A stretch of DNA of 64,000 nt from the NCBI RefSeq assembly GCF_002210425.1, contig NZ_MWQK01000004.1, forward strand, positions 62,001 through 126,000, written 5' to 3'. Source of the stretch: Fibrobacter sp. UWB2. GTDB lineage: Bacteria > Fibrobacterota > Fibrobacteria > Fibrobacterales > Fibrobacteraceae. Position numbers and translations under genes: made by a program. The notes below the pieces were generated by a model. The model had not been told where the DNA came from. It worked only from the letters and a program-made list of their open reading frames with translations, and ran no database searches. Positions 37,685 through 45,564 of this stretch are shown one piece after another (position 1 is the first letter of the stretch; every line of letters begins with the position of its first letter).

Positions 37685-39466
37685 ATGAGTGTTCATTTTA
37701 AGAAATTAACTTCTTTGTGCTACCTATCCATAGCGGTTGCGTTTATGGCAGCAGGTTGCAAGGACGAAGTTTCTAAAAATCCCAAGCCTCAAGTTTCCGA
37801 TTATCCTCGTAACGAAACGCTTTATATCGGCGGTTTTGACTGGGCTCCCCCCACGACGTTCAATCCGCTCGATCCAGACCCGAACTTCCCTTCTGACGGC
37901 AACATCCGCCTGATGTACGAGTCGCTCCTCGCCTATAACCAGCTCACGGGAAATCTAGACCCGATGCTAGCCGATTCGTACAGCCAGACCGATTCGAGCA
38001 TTACCGTGCACCTGGACACAAGGGCCAAGTGGAACAACGGAGAACCAGTCACTCCTGAAGATGTCATTTATTCGTTCAGGATAGATTCAATCCTCCCGAC
38101 ATCCCACCACAACAACTGGAAGCACATCAAGACCATCTCCGCCGACAGCGAAAACCACATCACGTTCCATCTCGCCGCGAACAGGAACCCGCTCATGGTC
38201 CTGAACGCCATCACCGAGACATCAATCCTCCCCAAGTCGGTCTTTGAACCGTTAATCAAGTCTGCCAAGACCGGAAAGACCTACAACATGGAGAAGATTT
38301 TAATTTTCAAGAACGAGAACAAGCCCATCGCTTCGGGACCATACATCCTCAAAAACTACGCCCCCGACCAGATTGTGCTCGAACGCGTTGAAAATTACTG
38401 GCGTACAAGCAAGTACGGAGGCAAGAAACCCGCCCCCAAGTACATCATCCACCCGATTTACGACGGGAACGACAATTTCAACAATGCGATGGTCCGCGGG
38501 AATCTCGACGTATCCTCCATTTATCTCCCGAGAATCTGGGAAAAGACAAAGGACAGCATCCGCGCCTGGAGCCGTGTCGAGCCGTACCACCTTCCATCAA
38601 CGATAACGGCCCTAGTCATCGCCACCACAAAGGAACCGTTCAACAACGTAAACTTTAGACGCGCCCTCGCCCACGCTATCGACTTCGAAAAAATCAAGGC
38701 ACGCGCCGTTTCGAACTACACCCCGCCCATACAGCCTGGGTTCATCCTCCCCTTCGGTCCCGAAAAGAAGTACTTCTATAAGGAAGATGCCGACGAGTTC
38801 GGTTACGGTTACAACACCGAAAAGGCTCGCGAGATTCTCGCAGAAGCAGGTTTCTCCTGGAACGAAGAAGGTAAGCTCCTCGACAAGAAGAAAAAGCCCG
38901 TCCGGAGCCTCTCCATTGAATGCCCGCAAGGCTGGACAGACTGGATTGAAGCCATTAACGTCATTATCGAATCCTTCGAAGAAATTGGCATTACCGCCGT
39001 CCCCAAGATTGTCGATTACGGGATTTGGGACATGGACCTCCGCCGTGGCACATTTGACCTAGCCATGAAGACTCCGCCATCCGAGAACTCGATCGCTAAT
39101 CCGTGGAACAGGTTCTACCAGATGCTTAACAGCACAGCAAGCAAGCCTGTCGGCGAAGAATCTTACGCAAACCAGGGACGCTTCCAAGATGACGAAATCA
39201 ACCAGCTTTTAAACGACATTCCGACCATTTCGGACGAAGATTCCCTCACGCAGGCCTACCGCGAGCTCAACAAGCTGTTTATGCAGACAGTCCCTGTGCT
39301 CCCCCTCATGTACAGGCCCGCAACATTCTATCAGTTCTCGACCAAGCACTGGACAAACTTTCCGACTGAAGAAAACCCGTATGCCCCACCCAACAACCTG
39401 ATTGTTGCGACCGGGGTGAGCGCCCTATGGGAAATTGTACCTGTCAAACCACAGGGTAATCAATAA
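37685..39466 (+). CDS. peptide/solute-binding lipoprotein (SBP family 5)
   Basis: Start at MSVHFKKL with AGGGA upstream; a frame extension of five codons is ignored. The lipobox is MAAGC (Cys near residue 25). The rest matches family 5 extracellular binding proteins (DppA/OppA): LYIGGFDWAPPTTFNPLDP, the signature region WNNGEPVTPEDVIYSFR, NFRRALAHAIDFEKI, and VPVLPLMYRPATFYQFS near the C-terminus. It captures peptides or similar solutes for an ABC importer, but no permease or ATPase genes adjoin, so it either shares a distant importer or acts as a sensor partner. A TAAATTTA element 33 bases upstream may give it its own promoter. Confidence 0.9.
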   Translation: MSVHFKKLTSLCYLSIAVAFMAAGCKDEVSKNPKPQVSDYPRNETLYIGGFDWAPPTTFNPLDPDPNFPSDGNIRLMYESLLAYNQLTGNLDPMLADSYSQTDSSITVHLDTRAKWNNGEPVTPEDVIYSFRIDSILPTSHHNNWKHIKTISADSENHITFHLAANRNPLMVLNAITETSILPKSVFEPLIKSAKTGKTYNMEKILIFKNENKPIASGPYILKNYAPDQIVLERVENYWRTSKYGGKKPAPKYIIHPIYDGNDNFNNAMVRGNLDVSSIYLPRIWEKTKDSIRAWSRVEPYHLPSTITALVIATTKEPFNNVNFRRALAHAIDFEKIKARAVSNYTPPIQPGFILPFGPEKKYFYKEDADEFGYGYNTEKAREILAEAGFSWNEEGKLLDKKKKPVRSLSIECPQGWTDWIEAINVIIESFEEIGITAVPKIVDYGIWDMDLRRGTFDLAMKTPPSENSIANPWNRFYQMLNSTASKPVGEESYANQGRFQDDEINQLLNDIPTISDEDSLTQAYRELNKLFMQTVPVLPLMYRPATFYQFSTKHWTNFPTEENPYAPPNNLIVATGVSALWEIVPVKPQGNQ

Positions 39467-39525
39467 AAAAGCTACATTTCGCCGTAAAAAAATTATCTTT
39501 AGCAGACCAACTCAAGGAGTATATC

Positions 39526-40323
39526 GTGGGAAAATTACGTTTTGTTTTGCCAAATACTTTTACTAGCCTGAACTTTTTGCTCGGTGTATTTTCCATCTGC
39601 TGGACAACCGGTGCATTCAGTTCTTTTAGTTCGGCAGACCAAATCCGCATGGGTGCCTACTTTGTCATGTTGTGTGCCCTTTTTGATAAGCTCGATGGCT
39701 TTGCCGCCCGCCTCGTGAACGCCAGTTCCGAATTCGGCGCTCAGTTCGATAGCCTTGCTGACTTGGTGGCTTTCGGCCTCGCCCCTGCATTCTGCGTTTT
39801 CTTCACCTACAAGATTTACGCACCGGAATGGTTCCAGAACCATGGGCTCCTGATGACGGTTGCACTTGCCGTTTACGTACTCTGTGCAGCCATGCGCCTC
39901 GCCAAGTACAACGCTTGCGACTCTGACACGTACCACCACCATTTCTCCGGCCTCCCTTCCACCTTTGCAGGCATGGTCAATGCAACTCTCATCGTGTTCC
40001 TCATGACCAAGGGCGTTTTCACAGACTCCAGCACGTTCCTCTTCTGGCTCCCGATTATCGTGTTTGTAGCCACAGGATTTTTGATGGTAAGCCCGTTGTT
40101 CCTCCCGAAACTCCAGCCGCGCAAGAACAAGGCATTCAACATTTTCCAGATTGTGCTGATTTTGCTCACCTACGTTGCCGGTATCCTCTTCTACAACCCG
40201 AAGGTGCCGTTCATTCTTGAATACTTACTGATTCTTGGCGGTAGCTACATGGTGATTGGTTTTGCCGTAGGCATCATCTACCGCAAGCAGATTATCGAAG
40301 AAGCTAAGGCCTCTAAGAAGTAG
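39526..40323 (+). CDS. pssA: CDP-diacylglycerol-serine O-phosphatidyltransferase
   Basis: Makes phosphatidylserine, the precursor of phosphatidylethanolamine, at the inner membrane. The CDP-alcohol phosphotransferase signature D-G-x2-A-R-x8-G-x3-D-x3-D is exact (DGFAARLVNASSEFGAQFDSLAD). TSLNFLLGVFSI at the N-terminus and about seven membrane segments fit the Gram-positive/FCB type of PssA. The start codon is GTG with CAAGGAG six bases upstream. TATCTTTA at 39494 is a likely -10. A short hairpin terminator follows. No psd gene adjoins. Confidence 0.93.
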   Translation: MGKLRFVLPNTFTSLNFLLGVFSICWTTGAFSSFSSADQIRMGAYFVMLCALFDKLDGFAARLVNASSEFGAQFDSLADLVAFGLAPAFCVFFTYKIYAPEWFQNHGLLMTVALAVYVLCAAMRLAKYNACDSDTYHHHFSGLPSTFAGMVNATLIVFLMTKGVFTDSSTFLFWLPIIVFVATGFLMVSPLFLPKLQPRKNKAFNIFQIVLILLTYVAGILFYNPKVPFILEYLLILGGSYMVIGFAVGIIYRKQIIEEAKASKK

Positions 40324-40368
40324 TGTTAGTCGCTAGTCACTGGTCTCTAGCCTTTAGTTTGAATTTAT

Positions 40369-40396
40369 GCCCGCCGCGAGCGGGTTTTTCTTTTTG
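40369..40396 (+). terminator. rho-independent terminator of pssA
   Basis: CCCGC / GCGGG with loop CGCGA, then TTTTTCTTTTT. The 45 bases before it (40324-40360) contain degenerate TAGTC/CTAG repeats. Confidence 0.6.
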
Positions 40397-40413
40397 GAGA
40401 TTATAGAAGCGTT

Positions 40414-41112
40414 TTAGAGCGACGACTGATGTTCCAAGAATTCCGCGAACGTACGACCATAGCGGTCAAACAGTTGCTCGAGAGACATGCGCGGGAGTTC
40501 TAGCGTCACGCATTCCAAGTTTCGTTCACCGCACCACGTCCCGAAGCTCCCCGGCGTCTTGTACCCAATATCCGGCAACCAAGGCAAGTTAAATGCCTCC
40601 ATCACGCCTTCAACAAGCGTTGTCTTTTGCGGAGCATCAACGCAGCCCATCGGAGCATGCATCGCAAGCACGCTCACAGGCTTCAGCTTTTCAATTAACG
40701 CAACAAGCGCTTGCGTTTCCGGTTCGCTCCCCGCAAATGCACCCGGCGATAAAAGCGTATCGCGAGGCGCTTCGAGAATCGAGCGCGAACCGACCTTTTC
40801 CGTCGAGAAGTTTTGCGTCTTGAAATTGCGGTTCAAGTCCACGCCATTGGCGTTCCCACGCGTTCCAAGAGCGACACCATCCGGATTGGCGCACAAAATA
40901 AAAGCAATAGAATCAAAAGGTTCATCAAAAGCACGGAGCACGCGACTCAGGAGGAACGTCGTCTCCGGCTCTTCGCCGTGAATCCCCGCCATTACAAGCA
41001 ACTTGCATTCGCTCTTGCACGGGTAGTACAGCAGCGGAGCGCCCAACACAGAGCGCCCATATTCAAGAGAAGGCAACCGGATAATACCGCGGGATTCGGG
41101 AGATAGAAACAT
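40414..41112 (-). CDS. MpaA-like murein peptide amidase (M14 family)
   Basis: 232 residues, no signal peptide, so cytoplasmic. Zinc ligands are in IHGEEPE (His and Glu) and LAMHAP (His), and catalytic Glu in CVTLELP. The strand NPDGVALGTRGNANGVDLNRNF (shown here as the family landmark DGV...GVDLNRNF) is characteristic of MpaA, which cuts gamma-D-Glu-mDAP in recycled murein peptides. The adjacent VanY-like peptidase gene on the same strand, 50 bases upstream, supports a peptidoglycan role. No clear Shine-Dalgarno site. Confidence 0.85.
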   Translation of the reverse strand: MFLSPESRGIIRLPSLEYGRSVLGAPLLYYPCKSECKLLVMAGIHGEEPETTFLLSRVLRAFDEPFDSIAFILCANPDGVALGTRGNANGVDLNRNFKTQNFSTEKVGSRSILEAPRDTLLSPGAFAGSEPETQALVALIEKLKPVSVLAMHAPMGCVDAPQKTTLVEGVMEAFNLPWLPDIGYKTPGSFGTWCGERNLECVTLELPRMSLEQLFDRYGRTFAEFLEHQSSL

Positions 41113-41162
41113 AATAGGAACCGTAAGTTACTAGTAACTCAGAACTGCGGCAAAGCCGTTCA

Positions 41163-41843
41163 TCAAACAAAGTAAGGATAGATATATTCCTCCGCAAGCT
41201 GCGGGAGATTCGCCAACACAACGCGTTTGCATTCCATGTCCGAGCGTTCATAAATGCTTCGCAGCGTGTCTAGCGAGAAATGTTCCAAGCGCTTACGCGA
41301 TGTCGGCAAGTGCGCAATGTGCCAGCCTTCAGGCTTGATTTTCCCGCGTCCGGGAATGAACACACGACTAAAGCCAAACGATGTTCCAGACTCCATCCGA
41401 GACGTCAAAAACGCATGGAACTTTGCAAACATGCCACTGCACTCCACGGGCGTGAGCTGCACTTCGTAGCCCTCCGGGCACGCAGCTCCATCGACCACGT
41501 CGATGTCCGTCCCCAAATGGTGACGGCTCGCCCCCGGCAATGCCGACCATGTGAGAATTGCATACATCAGTTCTTCTTCGTCTTTCGGGCGTTCCATCGG
41601 CTCGCCCTTTTCATTCAAGAGCTTGAGTTCGCCACGAGCCTTGCGGTTCCAAATCGAAAGTTGCTTTTCAAACGAGCGGTACGCCGATTCAATACGCAAC
41701 TCAAAACCGTTCGCCTGGGCTTCGTTTGACAGAGCACGTAAATCATCCACAATTTCGCGGTCTACAAAGTATCCCGGCTGGAACTCCACCAAGTCCGGCG
41801 TTCCTAGGCCGTAGGGCAACAAATCCTGAGACAAGTCCGTCAT
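41163..41843 (-). CDS. VanY/LdcB-like D,D- or L,D-carboxypeptidase (M15B)
   Basis: 226 residues. M15B motifs: ESAYRSFEKQLSIWN, ALPGASRHHLGTDIDVV (zinc His and Asp within SxHxxGxxxD) and EGWHIAH (Glu and His). The enzyme trims the terminal D-Ala from muropeptides. No signal peptide is visible, so it may work on recycled peptides in the cytoplasm, consistent with neighbouring MpaA. The ATG overlaps the ruvC stop by four bases, so ruvC and this gene are translationally coupled. Confidence 0.85.
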   Translation of the reverse strand: MTDLSQDLLPYGLGTPDLVEFQPGYFVDREIVDDLRALSNEAQANGFELRIESAYRSFEKQLSIWNRKARGELKLLNEKGEPMERPKDEEELMYAILTWSALPGASRHHLGTDIDVVDGAACPEGYEVQLTPVECSGMFAKFHAFLTSRMESGTSFGFSRVFIPGRGKIKPEGWHIAHLPTSRKRLEHFSLDTLRSIYERSDMECKRVVLANLPQLAEEYIYPYFV

Positions 41844-42409
41844 TGAATCGTCCCTCCCATTTTTTCAATCAAGTCTTTCCACTGTTGCACCGTCGTTTTC
41901 TTCTTGGGTTTCGACTTTTTACCCAAAAGCGACTGCGCCAACGGAGCCGGGTTTGCATGAGTCCACGCAATCGCAAGCGCATCTGAAGCATCCAGCGGAA
42001 GCTCCCCGCCTACAATTCCCAAATGCGCAAAAATCATATTCGCCACATGTTCCTTCGAGGCGGCGCCATTGCCTGTCACAGCCTGCTTCACGACTTTTGG
42101 CGGGTATTCCTCGTACGTCATTCCGCGACGATGGCACGCCACAAGAATCGCCCCACGGATATGCCCAAGCACCAATGCGCTCTTCACGTTCTTTGCAAAG
42201 AACACGCCTTCCATCGCAAGCGCATCCGGGTGGTAATGATCCAGGCGTTTTTCGAGCTCCGTCACGATATGCACAAGCCTATCTTCGAGATTTTTAGTGG
42301 CGTTCGCATGGAACGTGCCATATTCCAGCACCTGAATTTGGTTGCCAGTCTTTTTCAAGAACGCATATCCGGTCGTAATCGAGCCCGGGTCAATACCAAG
42401 AATAACCAT
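41840..42409 (-). CDS. ruvC: Holliday junction endonuclease RuvC
   Basis: Resolves four-way junctions together with RuvAB. 189 residues. The catalytic acidic residues are visible: Asp7 in GIDPGS, Glu in LAMEGVFFAKN and the Asp pair in LDASDALAIA. RGAILVACHR and YPPKVVKQAVTGNGAASKEHV are also typical. A lysine-rich tail (KKSKPKKKTT) is a little longer than usual. The ATG lies seven bases after TATTTT, and there is no Shine-Dalgarno site. No ruvAB nearby. Confidence 0.96.
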   Translation of the reverse strand: MVILGIDPGSITTGYAFLKKTGNQIQVLEYGTFHANATKNLEDRLVHIVTELEKRLDHYHPDALAMEGVFFAKNVKSALVLGHIRGAILVACHRRGMTYEEYPPKVVKQAVTGNGAASKEHVANMIFAHLGIVGGELPLDASDALAIAWTHANPAPLAQSLLGKKSKPKKKTTVQQWKDLIEKMGGTIQ

Positions 42410-42416
42410 AATCCAA

Positions 42417-42422
42417 AAAATA
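42417..42422 (-). promoter_or_regulatory. -10-like hexamer abutting the ruvC start
   Basis: TATTTT followed by TTGGATT and ATG at 42409. Confidence 0.38.
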
Positions 42423-42499
42423 GATAAAATTGCTTTTTTTTCAAAAAAAACGCATTTACGGGAGCGTACTTTATTAGATTTCTCTTATAGGAGGCCGCA

Positions 42500-44383
42500 A
42501 TGCTGATTGATCAAGAACATGCAGAGTATATGAGAACTAAAGCTCACCCGAGGCAGTTGGGAATTCCCCTGAGCCGTTGGGGGCGTAACCTTATCGCCTG
42601 CTGTCCGTTCCACGCTCCAGAAGAAACATCGCTGTTTTTCTACGATGCGCTAGGTTACTGGCGCTATCGCTGTCTCCAATGCGGTGCAGAAGGCGACTTG
42701 GTCGATTTTTTGATGAAGAGCCGCTTCAACGGCATGGACGAGCAGACCGCCCGTTCCGAAGCCTTTGAATTCCTCGGCGCACTCGACAAGGACCTCGCGA
42801 ACAACCAGGATAGCGAACACCCGTGGGTCAAGGAAGTCGGTGGCGAAAAATCCAAGGTCCTCGAATGCTTTGTGCGTTACTGCCACTGGGCTGCCTGCAA
42901 GAGCCCCTCTTCGGCAAAGTTCCTCGAAGCCCGCGGCTGGAGCATTGGCCAAGCCCAACTTTACGGTCTCGGTTACTACAGCGGCGACCCGGAACCGTTC
43001 ATCAGCTACTGCATGCTCTCCGGCATCGAACGCCACCAGATCAGTTTTTACCTCGACAACCTCGAAGCGTACCACGAACCGCGAATTACCATTCCGGCCC
43101 GCAATTCCAAGGGATTTATCCATTCCGTTTACGGTAGACTCATCGACGATAACGAAAAGAGCCATACCTACATCACGTATGCTTCTGGTCCGACCGTCAT
43201 TCCGTTCAACATCCAAGCCGATAGCGAAAACCCCATTATCGTACAGGGATTCTTTGACGCGCTCACCGCTGACCTCGCCGGCATCCCAGGCGTTGTCTCC
43301 ACGATGTTCCAGGAACTGAACGTCAACCACCTGTACAAACTCAAGGCTTGCGGAGCCGAATCATTCACGGTCATCTTGCGCCGCGAAGAAGATCGCCGCA
43401 ATCAGGAACTCAAGATCCAGAAGTACTTGAAACTCGCCGAACAGATGCACATGAGTCTCAAGTCCATTGTACTGCCGAAGGACGAATCCGTTGATACGTT
43501 TGTCCGCAAGAACGGTGCCGACCAGCTTATTGACCTCATCGCCAATACCGAAGTCGATACTATTCATTCGCACCGCCGCTCCATGCTGTTGCAGGACATC
43601 AAGGAAAACTTCGATACCGCAATGGCTTGTCCGCCAGACCAAAGCGTGGGCTACAAGCTCAGCACATTCCCGAAGCTCACCAAGGAAATCGACGGCGTTC
43701 AGTCGGGATGCTTCTTTGTATCGTCTCAGCCATTCGGCCTCAAGACATTCTTGCTTTCGAGCCTTACGCTCGACCTTATCGAGAGCAACCCGAACCTCAA
43801 GGTCATTTACGTCGCTTATGAAACGCCGCGCCGCCAAATCTTTGACCGCCTTGTTTCCATGATTATCGGCGAATCGATTTTGAACGTCCGCAAGCAGAAT
43901 GCAGACAACGAAATCAACAAAAAGATTACGGAAGCAACGCGCGACCTGATGGCTTACGTACGCAACAATCGTCTCGAAATTTGGGACGACATGCCTTCGC
44001 TCGACTTTAACGACTTGCTCAAGACACTTAGCCAGGAACTCAAGGACCATCCGGACTTGATTCTCGTGATTGACGGTATCGACCACATGAAGATTACCGA
44101 CCGCCCGGAACTCCCGGACATCCACGAGAAGCGTTCGTCCATCATGCTCGACTTGTACAAGGCTCTCGACATCCCGATATTCCTCGGTGGCGAACTCATC
44201 GATTCCAACATGGGACTCCTTGGCCCGCGTGCATACCTCCGCGATTCTGACGCCATTTACTGGCTTACCGAAAAGGATGGCGCATTGAATCTCTCCGTAG
44301 ATTCCAAGCGCATGGGCACAAGCCGCGTGTACGAAGACAAGATTTTGATTGACCCACAATCTAGCCGCATGAAAGAAGCTTAA
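42500..44383 (+). CDS. primase-helicase-like protein (CHC2 zinc finger, Toprim-like and RecA-like domains)
   Basis: 627 residues with the order of T7 gp4/Twinkle proteins. A CHC2-type zinc finger (CCPFH, residues 34-38; CLQC, about 58-61) is followed by the DnaG-like linker and a Toprim-like domain (IIVQGFFDALTADLAG), then a DnaB-type RecA domain. Several key positions differ: the Toprim glutamate (VEG in DnaG) is Gln249, the D-x-D motif region reads LRREED (293-298), and the Walker A is QPFGLKT (410-416), where DnaB has P-x-M-GKT. Walker B LVIDGID (Asp525) remains. AGGAGG precedes the start. The stop shares one base with the following glycosyltransferase ATG. Confidence 0.65.
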   Translation: MLIDQEHAEYMRTKAHPRQLGIPLSRWGRNLIACCPFHAPEETSLFFYDALGYWRYRCLQCGAEGDLVDFLMKSRFNGMDEQTARSEAFEFLGALDKDLANNQDSEHPWVKEVGGEKSKVLECFVRYCHWAACKSPSSAKFLEARGWSIGQAQLYGLGYYSGDPEPFISYCMLSGIERHQISFYLDNLEAYHEPRITIPARNSKGFIHSVYGRLIDDNEKSHTYITYASGPTVIPFNIQADSENPIIVQGFFDALTADLAGIPGVVSTMFQELNVNHLYKLKACGAESFTVILRREEDRRNQELKIQKYLKLAEQMHMSLKSIVLPKDESVDTFVRKNGADQLIDLIANTEVDTIHSHRRSMLLQDIKENFDTAMACPPDQSVGYKLSTFPKLTKEIDGVQSGCFFVSSQPFGLKTFLLSSLTLDLIESNPNLKVIYVAYETPRRQIFDRLVSMIIGESILNVRKQNADNEINKKITEATRDLMAYVRNNRLEIWDDMPSLDFNDLLKTLSQELKDHPDLILVIDGIDHMKITDRPELPDIHEKRSSIMLDLYKALDIPIFLGGELIDSNMGLLGPRAYLRDSDAIYWLTEKDGALNLSVDSKRMGTSRVYEDKILIDPQSSRMKEA

Positions 44384-45564
44384 TGTTTACCATTGTCGAT
44401 TTTAACAACTTCTGGAGTCCGTCAGGAGGCGGAGTCCGCCGTTACCATTTGCAGAAAATGGCGTTTTACGAACGCCAAAATGAAGTCCTTTCCGTATTCG
44501 TGATGCCCTCGGCGAGCACTTATACAGAAAAGCGAAGCGATGGTTTAATTATCGAACATGTAGAAGCTTTCCGATTCCCTGGCAACTGGGAATACCGCTT
44601 TATGTGGAAGTCCAAACAGATTCGTCCGATTCTCGAGAAGTACAAGCCGGATGTGATTGAAGTGGGTTCACCCTACATTTTGCCCTCGGCCGTGCGCAGC
44701 ATTGCAAAAAAAGTTGTTCCCAATGCGGCACTGTTCAGCTTTTGGCATGCCGACTTCCCCGTAACTTACGTGGGCCGACCCATCGCCAAAAAATTCGGCG
44801 CAAGCGTTGGCGTTCTTTCCCGCAAAATTGCTTTCTGGTACGCCAAACAGGAATTTAAAAACTACGATTGCGTACAAGCGTCTTCAAAAGAAGCGATGGC
44901 TCGCCTCAAGAAGAACGGACTCCCCGACCCGCGTTGGATTCCGCTCGGTTGTGACATTGATACATTCTCGCCAAGCCGCCGTGACGAAGCACTCGTGAAC
45001 GAACTCAAGGATGGCGATCCGAACCGCCTCACGATATTCTTCCCGCACAGGCATTGCAACGAAAAAGGCATTGACCTTGTTCTTGGCGCTTACGACATCT
45101 TAGCGCAAAAACTCGGACACGAGCCCGCCATCGTCTTTGCAGGCACAGGTCCAAGTCTCCCGCTCGTGCAAGAAGCCGCCGCAAAATACAAGCACGTCAG
45201 CTATATCGGTTTTGTGAATTCCATCGACGAAATGGCTCGTTATTACGCAAGTGTCGACATGGGACTTGCACTCTCTGGCTGGGAAACTTTTGGACTTTCA
45301 ATTCTAGAAAGCATGGCAAGCGGGAACGCACTCGTCGGAGCTGCCGCCGGGGCCGCATTCGAACACGTCACGGAATCGGGCGCAGGCACAATTCTCAAGG
45401 AACGCACGCCCGAAGCGTTGGCAGATGCGATTGTCGAGCTCTACCATTCCGACCTCACCGACAAGAAGATTAAAGCTCGTAAATACGCTGAAAAGTTCAG
45501 CTGGAATGATTGCTTCAAGCGCCAGCTCGATTTGTACAAAGAAATTTCTGGAAATAAGAAATGA
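44383..45564 (+). CDS. GT4-type glycosyltransferase
   Basis: 393 residues, GT-B fold. The N-terminal domain starts FTIVDFNNFWSPSGGGVRRY, a glycine-rich acceptor-side loop. The C-terminal donor-binding domain has IFFPHRHCNEKGIDLVLGAY, FAGTGPSLPLVQ and GWETFGLSILESMASGNALVGA, the last being the E-x7-E retaining-glycosyltransferase motif with GLSILE. It transfers a sugar from an NDP donor to a lipid or glycan; acceptor unknown. It overlaps both neighbours by a few bases, so it belongs to the operon with the LTA-synthase-like gene, suggesting an envelope glycolipid or polymer. Confidence 0.88.
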   Translation: MFTIVDFNNFWSPSGGGVRRYHLQKMAFYERQNEVLSVFVMPSASTYTEKRSDGLIIEHVEAFRFPGNWEYRFMWKSKQIRPILEKYKPDVIEVGSPYILPSAVRSIAKKVVPNAALFSFWHADFPVTYVGRPIAKKFGASVGVLSRKIAFWYAKQEFKNYDCVQASSKEAMARLKKNGLPDPRWIPLGCDIDTFSPSRRDEALVNELKDGDPNRLTIFFPHRHCNEKGIDLVLGAYDILAQKLGHEPAIVFAGTGPSLPLVQEAAAKYKHVSYIGFVNSIDEMARYYASVDMGLALSGWETFGLSILESMASGNALVGAAAGAAFEHVTESGAGTILKERTPEALADAIVELYHSDLTDKKIKARKYAEKFSWNDCFKRQLDLYKEISGNKK

